A stretch of DNA of 64,000 bases from Verrucomicrobiales bacterium (lineage in GTDB: Bacteria; Verrucomicrobiota; Verrucomicrobiia; Verrucomicrobiales; V1-33): positions 58,728 through 122,727 of the forward strand of contig JAQGPJ010000038.1 in assembly GCA_028293125.1 (NCBI GenBank), given 5' to 3'. Positions 25,364 through 36,033 of this stretch are shown piece after piece. The stretch's first letter is position 1. The number at the start of each line of letters is the position of its first letter. A model generated the notes under the pieces. The model saw only the letters and a list, made by a program, of their open reading frames with translations, ran no database searches and was not told the DNA's origin. Position numbers and translations under genes: made by a program.

Positions 25364-27247
25364 ATGCTCCAACTCAGCAATATCAGCAAGGCCTACGCCG
25401 GCCGCGTCCTTTTCGAACAGGTTTCCCTTCAGCTGGTGCGGGGCGACCGGATCGGGCTCGTGGGCCCGAACGGGGCGGGGAAGTCCACTCTGTTCTCCAT
25501 CATTCTCGGGGAGGAATCACCGGATTCCGGCAAAGTGCTCCTGGAGCGCGGCATCACCTTCGGCTTTCTGCCCCAGGAAAGCGCCCCTGCCGGCGATGAG
25601 ACGGTGCTGGAAATGGCCACCGCCCACATGAGCGATGCCATGGGCTGGGAGGCGGAGCCGAAAGCCAAGCGCATCCTGCGCGGTCTGGCTTTCCGCGAAT
25701 CCGATTTTGACCGCCCCGCCAAAACCCTCAGCGGCGGCTGGATCATGCGCGCCCACTTGGCCCGCCTGCTGGTGCAGGAGCCGGATCTGCTGCTGCTGGA
25801 CGAGCCGACCAACCACCTCGATCTGGAGTCCTTGGGATGGTTTCAGGAATACCTGAAAGGCTATCCGGGCGCTATTCTGATGATTTCGCACGACCGCGAA
25901 TTTCTCAATCAGCTGATCCGCAAGGTGGTGGAAATTTCGCACGAGCGCCTGAATTCCTACACGGGCAACTACGATTCCTACGTGCAGGAGAAAGTGGCCC
26001 GCGAGGAACAGCATCTGGCCGCTTGGGAGAATCAGCAGCGGGAGATCAAAAAGCTGCAGGATTTCGCCGACCGCTTCCGTGCCCAGGCCACCAAGGCAGC
26101 GCAGGCTCAGAGCAAGCTGAAACAGATCGACCGCATGGAGAAAATCGCCGCGCCGGTCGCCGCCGCCAAAACCGTGGCCTTCAAGTTTCCCCAACCGCCC
26201 CGCAGTGGCGTGCGCGCCATCACGCTTAAAAACATCGGCTTCTCCTATCCGGAGCTTCAAATCTACAAGGATCTGAATTTTGAGGCCGACCGTGGCCAGC
26301 GCACCGTGCTGGTGGGTCCCAACGGGTCAGGGAAGTCCACTCTGCTCAAGATCCTCGCCGGCGTGCTGACCCCGCAGAGCGGCGAGCGCACCCCTGGCCA
26401 CAATGTCCGCGTGGGCTACTTCGCCCAGAATCGCCAGGAGACTCTCAAAATGAACCGCACCGTCCTGGCCGAGGCCATGGATCTGGAGAACCACGTTCCC
26501 GAGCAGATGGTGCGCAATCTTCTCGGCAGCTTTCTTTTCAGCGGGGAGGACGTCTTCAAACCGGTGGGGGTGCTCAGCGGGGGGGAGAAAAGCCGCCTCT
26601 CCCTCTGCAAGCTGCTGCTCGATCCGCCGAATCTGCTCCTGATGGACGAGCCGACGACGCACCTCGACATGGCCAGTATCGATGCCCTCATCGGAGCCAT
26701 GGAGGCCTTCACGGGCACGCTGATTTTCATCAGCCACGACGTGCATTTCATCCGCAAGCTGGCCACCAGCGTCCTGCATATCAGCGCCGGCAAGCTGACG
26801 CCCTACGCCGGGGATTATCAGTACTACCTCGACAAATCCAACCAGACCTCCGACCGGGAGGCCTTGGTTTCGGGCACCAGTCTCACGGATTCCCGGGCAG
26901 GAAGCGCGGGTCCGGCCATCACCGCCGAGCCGGTCAAAATTTTCAAAACCCGGGATGAGAAAAAAGCCGGGAACCAGCGCCGTGAAGCCGCTCTGACCGC
27001 CAGGCGGACACTCAAAAAATCCATCTCGGACATGGAGGACCTGATCGAGACCCTGGAGAAAAAACAGGCGGCCCTGGCACTGGAGCTGGAGCATCCCGCC
27101 ACCTACGACAATCCCTCCAAGGCCATGAGGCTGAACCGCGAGCTTCTGGGTGTGCAGGACTCCATCACCCGCACCACCGCTGCCTGGGAAAAGGCGCTGG
27201 AGGAGCTCAGCGTCATGGAGGCTGCCCCGAGGGACACGGAAGGATGA
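25364..27247 (+). CDS. ABC-F family ATPase
   Basis: 627 residues with two ABC cassettes and no membrane part. First: Walker A GPNGAGKST, signature LSGGW, Walker B LLLLDEPTNHLD. Second: GPNGSGKST, LSGGE, LLLMDEPTTHLD. Between them is the ABC-F linker rich in Lys/Gln (REIKKLQDFADRFRAQATK), and the C-terminus carries a coiled coil (SISDMEDLIETLEKKQAALA) like Uup/YheS. ABC-F proteins act on the ribosome in translation rather than in transport. The ATG at 25364 begins the first strand MLQLSNISKAYAG; a start at 25331 would add 11 residues. Followed by a dead PIN gene on the other strand. Confidence 0.93.
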   Translation: MLQLSNISKAYAGRVLFEQVSLQLVRGDRIGLVGPNGAGKSTLFSIILGEESPDSGKVLLERGITFGFLPQESAPAGDETVLEMATAHMSDAMGWEAEPKAKRILRGLAFRESDFDRPAKTLSGGWIMRAHLARLLVQEPDLLLLDEPTNHLDLESLGWFQEYLKGYPGAILMISHDREFLNQLIRKVVEISHERLNSYTGNYDSYVQEKVAREEQHLAAWENQQREIKKLQDFADRFRAQATKAAQAQSKLKQIDRMEKIAAPVAAAKTVAFKFPQPPRSGVRAITLKNIGFSYPELQIYKDLNFEADRGQRTVLVGPNGSGKSTLLKILAGVLTPQSGERTPGHNVRVGYFAQNRQETLKMNRTVLAEAMDLENHVPEQMVRNLLGSFLFSGEDVFKPVGVLSGGEKSRLSLCKLLLDPPNLLLMDEPTTHLDMASIDALIGAMEAFTGTLIFISHDVHFIRKLATSVLHISAGKLTPYAGDYQYYLDKSNQTSDREALVSGTSLTDSRAGSAGPAITAEPVKIFKTRDEKKAGNQRREAALTARRTLKKSISDMEDLIETLEKKQAALALELEHPATYDNPSKAMRLNRELLGVQDSITRTTAAWEKALEELSVMEAAPRDTEG

Positions 27248-27253
27248 TCAAAA

Positions 27254-27649
27254 TCACACCGGCACTGTCAGTCCCTCAGCTTCCACGAGCCTTTTCTGGT
27301 TCAGATCGAAAGTGAGGAATTCATCCGCCCGCAGCACCAAAGCGGCGGCGACGTGAAGAATATCAAAGCCGCGGTGCCCGCCGGTGAGAGTGTGGGTGCC
27401 TGAAAGCCTGGTCGCCTCATCCAGCACATCGGCAAGATTTCAGGGGTATTTGAGCAGACGGCTCTGCCGGACAGCGGCTTCGAATTGAGCCCAGCACATC
27501 GCCACCTCACCTGGCTTTACAGCTTTGCGGAATTCGGCAAAACGCAGTGCATTGCCTAACTCATAAACATTGAATGGGTTAAGCATGACCGACCACTGGC
27601 ATGCCGCAACCCAGTTCACGGCACGGGTTAAACCACTATTGTCCAACAA
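27254..27649 (-). pseudogene. Decayed PIN-domain (VapC-like) toxin gene
   Basis: The reading frame holds the last two thirds of a PIN-domain protein: LNPFNVYELGNALRFAEF, then SRLLKYP, an in-frame TGA at 27440-27442, then NLADVLDEATRLSG, GHRGFDILHVAAALVLRA and DEFLTFDLNQKRLVEAEGL before the true stop. The N-terminal strand with the first catalytic Asp is missing; an in-frame TGA closes the frame 9 bases before the first possible codon (TTG at 27649). So the toxin is both truncated and interrupted. No antitoxin gene is recognisable nearby. A 13-base near-perfect inverted repeat (27648-27660 with 27692-27704) sits exactly at the broken 5' end. Confidence 0.75.
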
Positions 27650-27715
27650 AAATCAACCCCGCCGGCGGGCTCCCTTCCAAGCCGGACCGATGGGGTTTAT
27701 TTTTGATTTGAATGA

Positions 27716-27740
27716 CCGGCTTCAGGCCTGCTGAAGCCGG
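27716..27740 (-). terminator. Hairpin after aconitase, terminator-like
   Basis: Perfect 10-bp stem CCGGCTTCAG / CTGAAGCCGG with loop GCCTG, 13 bases past the acnA stop. There is no T-run on the minus strand, so termination is less sure. Confidence 0.45.
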
Positions 27741-27752
27741 GGCTCTGAGGAA

Positions 27753-30488
<2,736 letters not shown>

Positions 30489-30689
30489 TGGGTTCAGATG
30501 GGAAACAGAGGATTGGGACTTGCCTGGAGCGCTCCAACGGTTTCCGGGAAGGGAAATATGGGAATGGAACGCCGGGCGCTTCCGCCGACTATAAAGCGGG
30601 ACCATCCCGTCCGGCAAGCGCCCGGCGTGCGGAATCCGTAATTCCTTGGGAAATGCTCGATTTTCCAGCGTCCGCACCGTTTTGAAGGC

Positions 30690-31560
30690 CTTGGCAACTG
30701 CGTGTTTTTGACCGTTGCCGCCGTCTCCAAGTTTTCAAGGCGGGAAGTGTTTGAAATTGCAGTGGGGATTTCCGGCTCCTCCTGGTCTCCGATTTTTGAA
30801 TTCCGCTCCGAAATCCCTCCGGTTTTCGAGATTTCCATCGCCGCCATTAACTTCCTACAATGAATGTCATGTAAAATCTAAAAATTTAGTTCTTGGCCCG
30901 CCGTAGTATTTCGTATCATTTTTTTATCAATCTGAGTTCAATAAAAATTTTGATACTATTTTTCTAATTATTTCAAAAAGACAATTATATAGATTTGAAT
31001 TTTCCATCTCAAATCTCACGTCAGTAATTAAAGATTTATAACTGATTTAGCCGCTTTTGAAAATCTGTGGAAAGCGACCTTGGAACCGCCGTCATGGTCA
31101 ATTCGGAAGGTCCGGACCGGAAGGCCTCTCCCTATCCGGACCGGGGGGAATCATCCTTCCCGGCATGGAGTGACAACTCCAAGACCTTTAAAATTCCCGC
31201 TAAATTAAGCCGAAGCTGATTCAAATCCGGAATTCATCCGGTATTTCCAAATTTTCGCCGCACATCCTCCCCGCCGTTTGGATCACTGGAGATCCCACAG
31301 TCAGCCCGAAGGCTCCACGGTGGAAATTTGCAGAATTTCAAAAAGTCAATGGATTTTTTAAAACTTTATTATTTAATTCGATAATCAAAATCACTTAAAA
31401 TTTTTCATGCAAAATTTCGATATTTTAATATCTGATATTTTTTACTAAAATATAAAATTTTATATCTTAAATTGAATGAATTTTAATTAGTAAATTTGAT
31501 GGAAAAATATTTAAAATTCAACCCCCGGCACTTGACGCAAAATGGAAAATTTAACGGAGA
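30690..31560. other. AT-rich gene-free region
   Basis: About 870 bases with no credible gene on either strand. From 30860-31060 and 31330-31560 the sequence is strongly AT-rich, with long A/T runs, in contrast to the GC-rich surroundings; the piece between (31070-31320) is GC-rich and has short repeats of TCCGGACCGG type. I see no tRNA, no strong hairpin with a T-tract and no insertion-sequence ends. Confidence 0.5.
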
Positions 31561-31879
31561 ATTTTCAGGCGCCGCCCGCGCAAAAACGCAGTGCGCCGAG
31601 TCCATGGCGGTCAGGGAGTCAAGGAGCCAAGGAGCGGTTTCCAAATGTGGCCCCCCAAAGCCCTGCGCTGGACTGAAAAAGGCAGGTTGGAAAGGCAAAG
31701 CAATGCCCTGCCCTGTTGTGTGTTAGGAAGTTTCGGTCCTCGGCGGTGGCTGGAGGTGCCTGACCCACGCGCCCGCCACGAAGAGGCCATGCACTGCCGC
31801 ACGGCGGTGGGTCAGGCCGGGCGCGGGCCATGTCGAGCTTGCCCAAAAACGGACTGTTGGTCCGGGAGGGACATCAAGG

Positions 31880-32481
31880 GAGCGGGAGCCGCTCCTTTAC
31901 GCCGAGTGGGATGCGCTGGCTTGGAAAGCTTGGGAAAACTGATCCCGCAAAAGCCAGCGCTCCGGTCCTTGGGCAGGACTGATGCGGAGCTCTGAAGCCG
32001 CAATTTGAAAATTGGCTGCCCGCGTATGGATGGCCGGCATTGGGGATCCTGTGGACCGCCGACGCGTGGAGAATACCGCCTTTGCTGACTGGGTGGCCAC
32101 TGCCACTGACCCTGCCGCTGCCGTGAAGGAGGCCGTGTATTGCCTCTCCCATGAGACAGTTTGACCATCTGGCCGCACCGCTCACCGCTCTCGCCCGGCA
32201 GGATACGGCGGCGGAGGCTTTGAGGTGCCCTTTGTTCATCAATGGGCTCTGGCCGCAGTGGTGGATACCCTGCCTTCAATCGATCCTGTCGCCGCAGCCG
32301 CCAGCAACGCTGAATGAGTCCTTGGCGAGCGGCGCCGCGCAGTTCGCTGTCAAATGGGGCTGAAGTGATCCCGCCACTGTCGCAGCTTGGGCAAAATCCC
32401 CTTTCTCCCGGTGAATTGGACGAACTCGCCGCCCGCAATGCGGTCGCGGAATACTCCCGCTACGCTTCTGTCAAAGCTTAA
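31880..32481 (+). pseudogene. Remnant of a DPA-rich repeat protein
   Basis: Short stretches in different plus-strand frames look like pieces of one alanine-rich repeat protein: PLLYAEWDALAWKAWEN (about 31885), AFADWVATATDPAAAVKEA (about 32076), LTALARQDTAAEALR (about 32180), VVDTLPSIDPVAAAASNAE (about 32257), SDPATVAAWAKS (about 32364) and GELDELAARNAVAEYSRY before a TAA at 32479. The recurring W..DPA-A pattern is that of repeat proteins common in Verrucomicrobiota. No frame is open for long, so at least four or five indels are needed. The 5' end is not defined and the call is tentative. Confidence 0.35.
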
Positions 32482-35398
32482 GCATGGTTGGGATTCCCAG
32501 CAGAAAGGAGCGGTCAGAAAAGCCGCTGAAGAGGCTATGGGCAGGCGCTGAGCCTTGTGTGTTTCCCAGGACAATCCAGGAAAGCTGTCCTGACCGCCGC
32601 CGGCGGAACAGCCAGTGGCCGGCGGACAGGAACAGCAGCAGCGCGCTGGAGGGTTCGGGAATGACGGGGACCTGCTGGCTGACGGACACATCCGCCTGTT
32701 CCAGGCCGGTGCGCTTGTAGTCCTCGGAGCGTTCCAGCACCACGGCTCCCGACCATGGCGTGACCAGTTGCCGGGAGGAGGCGAAGGCGCTGGCCTGCTC
32801 CGCACTCCGCAGGCCCAGGCGTGAGGTTTCCAGCCGTGCCCGCCAGCGCGCCAGGCTGTCCTGCACGCGCGCAGCTCCCTCCGGCAAAGGGGCGTCAGCG
32901 GTTTGGGCGGTGAAAGTGCCGCCACGCTGCGCAAAGGCATTTTCCAGAAGACCGGCCAAAGCCGTGTTTTCCGCTCCCGTCCGCACGGGAATCATGCGGA
33001 TACGCTCGTGTCCGGAGAGAAATACAAGGAGCCTGCCCAGCCGGTTTTCACCCGGAACGAGGGGCGCGTCCACCACCGTGACCGGAGTCACTCCTCGCTC
33101 GAGCAGCTGATTCAGCCCCTCCTCCCTGATTCCCACCAGCGGCTGTGGCCCATGAAGCCAGATCAGGGCCGCGTCCGGTCGGCCCCGCAGCCATTCCAGA
33201 GCCGCCAGCAGGGCGGCGGTGTTGTCCCGGCCTCCGGCAAAATCCAGCGGCGGAAAACCACCGTTTGTCAGGCTGAGGACGCCCGCGTCGGAGTCATCCG
33301 GGAGAAAAACCGCCGATTGGCCTGCGCGAGAGCCTTTTTTCACGGCCTCCTCAATAGCTTTTCGGTGCGCCTCCATGGGGGCCGAGGTGTCGATCACCCA
33401 AGCCACCGACTGTGGTTTGAATACCGCCGGTGCCAGGACTTCAGTGCTTCGGATCACCGTTTTGTGCTCCGGGGCGGCAAAGGGATCCGTGCAGAACACC
33501 ACCGGCTTTGTCTGATGCCTCCACACAAAGCACTGGCCCAGACCGGTGATGTCCGCCGCCGTCAGCGAGGCAGTGGCCGTGGGGGCGCCGGCCTCCGTGA
33601 CGGCATGCGCCTTCAGGGCCGCAGGCAGATCCAAAGTTCCGTGATCCGCCTGCACCCACAGCGGCAGTGAGGCGGCTGGTCCGATGTTGAAGTTGCTTTC
33701 CAGAATGGATGGCAGCCAGACCCGGGAGTCCAGCCCGGCGGGGGCGGTGAAGCTGATGCGGGTCTTCAACCGACCATGGGCCGGCACGGGAAAAGCCTGC
33801 ACCAGCACGCTGCCGGCATCCGGCTGGGTGACCAGCACCGGATCACGCCGTTCCCGCACCGCCACCTGCTCATAGGCGTTGCGCACTTTGGCGACGGTGC
33901 TGTAGGCGGCCTCCTGCGGCTCTCCGTTCACCCAAAGCGTGACCCGGCTCACAAACCCCTCCGCGGGCAGCGCGATACGGCAGCGGGCCTCCTGGGCGGC
34001 GGCCCCGGCGTTTTCAAAAGTCAGAGTCCATTCACCCCAGGTCAGGCCGGAGGCCTCCTCGCAATGCCAGTCCAGACGCCCTTCCCCCAGACTGAGGCCG
34101 GGAATCTTTCCCGCCACCCGCGTGCCGCCGCGGTCCTCGTCCAAAAAGAAATTCCGCTCGGAATTAAAAGTGGTGAAAATCCATGGGCGGTAGCCGGGCG
34201 AAGACTCCTGCCCATCGAAGGAGCGGCCGGTCACACGGTAGTAAAGATCCCGGCTGAGCGTACCGGAGCCTTCATCGAGAGGGAGGGACCAGTTCTGTCC
34301 GGAAGAAAAGAGAGAAAACAGCCAGGACTGGGCATACGCCAATCCATCCGCTCCGTTCTGCCTTCTTGAGCCGTAACAGGAGCGCAGCAGCGTACTTTCA
34401 GAGCCAAACCGCCGCACCAGCCGGGTGGCGGCAGCCCAATCGGCGGGAGCCGGGCTCCCCTCCCTGTCATTGAGGGACTTCACGGCGAAGGCGGTGACGG
34501 AAGCGGGGATCTCCACCAAAAGCAGCACCGCCGTCATGAGCCAGAATCCGAGGCCCAGACAACGGCGGTCCCGCAGAGAGCCGAATTTCCGGAACTGCCG
34601 CCGCATCCGCAGCATGGCGGTGAATGCCAGCAGCGGCCCCAGAGCCAGGAGGCCCACTCCAAGAAAAAGCACACCGAGCACCGCAATCGGGGTGGCAGGC
34701 AGAAACCTCAGGGCATAATAGAGCGAGACCGCCAGCGCCATTCCGGCCAGCCAAGGGCTGGCAAGCTTCAGCCGCGGGGGCGCGTCCGGCTTTGCGGCCC
34801 GCAGGAAAATCCAAGCCGCCAGAGGCACCATCAGCACCAGCAGATGGTGGGCGGGATCCGGCATAGGATCAAAGAGGGTGCCGGCACACCCGCGGGTGAT
34901 CACCTCAAACGCAAAAATCATCAGCGGCCACCACAGTCCGGCGGCTTTGATCCAGAAATGATTGACAGGCCTTGGCAGTCCCAAAGGTTTCCGTATGGCG
35001 GGCGGAGCCGGAAAGCCCGGTCTTCCGGTGGATCCCGGCACCGCGCCGGAGGGCGCGGAGGAAACGGTGGGCACCGGAGGCTCCGTTTCCGAGCGGGCCT
35101 CCCCGACTTTGGCGCTTGAGTCCCCTGCCCCTCTCATGGCACTGACATCGGCCCCGGAACTCTCCGCAGGGGGCGGCGGCAGGCTTTCCCCGATTCTGGC
35201 CAAGGTCCTGCGCAGGTCCTCCAAGGTGACCACGGAAACCCCTTCCTGCAGCAGCTCCTGCTCCAGATGGTCCTTCAGATCCGACCGAACCTCGGCGGCG
35301 TCCGCGCCTTCCAGCCGCTGGGGCGTCAGCCGTTCGGCAAAATACCGGTCCAGTCCGGTGCGGGCGGTCTCCGTCCACTGAAGCGCTGATATGATCAT
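32471..35398 (-). CDS. VIT-domain integral membrane protein with PEP-CTERM motif
   Basis: 975 residues. Order: residues 1-72, a helical domain (ALQWTETARTGLDRYFAERL ... LKDHLEQELLQEG) like the short domains paired with PadR regulators; a Pro/Ser-rich linker to about 145; five or so membrane segments to about 310; then a VIT-like domain (about 430-580, FVSRVTLWVNGEPQEAAYS) and a VWA-like part whose MIDAS reads DTSAPM, so probably degenerate. Near residue 910 lies a PEP-CTERM motif (VIPEPSSALLLFLSAG, then FRRRRSG), followed by about 40 extra residues, which is unusual. A multi-membrane PEP-CTERM group with VIT domain is known; its function is not. It follows padR by 32 bases. The start MIISALQW at 35398 was chosen over an ORF start at 35710 that would overlap padR. 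Confidence 0.78.
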   Translation of the reverse strand: MIISALQWTETARTGLDRYFAERLTPQRLEGADAAEVRSDLKDHLEQELLQEGVSVVTLEDLRRTLARIGESLPPPPAESSGADVSAMRGAGDSSAKVGEARSETEPPVPTVSSAPSGAVPGSTGRPGFPAPPAIRKPLGLPRPVNHFWIKAAGLWWPLMIFAFEVITRGCAGTLFDPMPDPAHHLLVLMVPLAAWIFLRAAKPDAPPRLKLASPWLAGMALAVSLYYALRFLPATPIAVLGVLFLGVGLLALGPLLAFTAMLRMRRQFRKFGSLRDRRCLGLGFWLMTAVLLLVEIPASVTAFAVKSLNDREGSPAPADWAAATRLVRRFGSESTLLRSCYGSRRQNGADGLAYAQSWLFSLFSSGQNWSLPLDEGSGTLSRDLYYRVTGRSFDGQESSPGYRPWIFTTFNSERNFFLDEDRGGTRVAGKIPGLSLGEGRLDWHCEEASGLTWGEWTLTFENAGAAAQEARCRIALPAEGFVSRVTLWVNGEPQEAAYSTVAKVRNAYEQVAVRERRDPVLVTQPDAGSVLVQAFPVPAHGRLKTRISFTAPAGLDSRVWLPSILESNFNIGPAASLPLWVQADHGTLDLPAALKAHAVTEAGAPTATASLTAADITGLGQCFVWRHQTKPVVFCTDPFAAPEHKTVIRSTEVLAPAVFKPQSVAWVIDTSAPMEAHRKAIEEAVKKGSRAGQSAVFLPDDSDAGVLSLTNGGFPPLDFAGGRDNTAALLAALEWLRGRPDAALIWLHGPQPLVGIREEGLNQLLERGVTPVTVVDAPLVPGENRLGRLLVFLSGHERIRMIPVRTGAENTALAGLLENAFAQRGGTFTAQTADAPLPEGAARVQDSLARWRARLETSRLGLRSAEQASAFASSRQLVTPWSGAVVLERSEDYKRTGLEQADVSVSQQVPVIPEPSSALLLFLSAGHWLFRRRRSGQLSWIVLGNTQGSAPAHSLFSGFSDRSFLLGIPTMLKL

Positions 35399-35430
35399 AA
35401 AGGGATGTCTATCTCTGGGAGGCAGGGAAG

Positions 35431-35766
35431 TCAGGATTTGTTCAAAACAGCCACGGCCCGGACGAGCGATTCGAAATAAGGCCGCATCAGCCGCAGCCGG
35501 TCGCGTCCCGCGTCCGTCAGGCTGTAATACTTCCGCGCGGGGCCGGACGGCGATTCCTCCAGCCGCGAGGCCACCAGGCCCGCATTTTTCATGCGCGACA
35601 GCAGCGGGTAGATGGAGCCCTCCGCCACGGACAGGCCCGGCGTGGCGCTCAGGGTTTTCACCAGCGCATAGCCGTAAAGCTCCCCCGTCTCCAGCGCCGA
35701 CAGCAGACAAAGCTCCAGCACGCCTTTGCGCACCTGCACTGTCCAGTTGTCAAAAAAATCGTCCAT
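35431..35766 (-). CDS. PadR-family transcriptional regulator
   Basis: 111 residues, winged helix. Seen: VRKGVLELCLLSALETGELYGY, VAEGSIYPLLSRMKNAGLV and GPARKYYSLTDAGRDRL, the conserved PadR blocks, with a short C-terminal helix. PadR proteins repress neighbouring genes, often their own operon, and release on binding a ligand. It sits 32 bases before the VIT/PEP-CTERM membrane protein, whose N-terminus resembles the partner domain of PadR systems, so it probably controls that gene. Divergent from the esterase gene. Confidence 0.9.
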   Translation of the reverse strand: MDDFFDNWTVQVRKGVLELCLLSALETGELYGYALVKTLSATPGLSVAEGSIYPLLSRMKNAGLVASRLEESPSGPARKYYSLTDAGRDRLRLMRPYFESLVRAVAVLNKS

Positions 35767-36033
35767 GAGGGGAATTCCAACGGGCGGGAGAGCCTTTCCG
35801 TTCCCGCCATTGAGATGCTAAACTGCTTTGCATGGTAGCGTGCGTCAATACGGATTTTAGCCATTTTCAAGTTTTAAAAGCACCCCCGGCCCGCATGGCA
35901 TCCCAGCCCGCCCCGCTCCCCTGCCCCCTTCCAAACCCGGCATCGGCGTGCCCTTTTCTGTCACTCCTCCGCCAGCGCATCCACGGATGGCGGGGCACTT
36001 GTGAATTTTAATGCAGGGTGTTCCATTCCGCCT

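Noticed and set aside
31591..31995. 134-codon plus-strand open frame
   Set aside because: Composition is not protein-like (many Cys/Arg/Trp), no family likeness, overlapping frames on both strands are similar in length.
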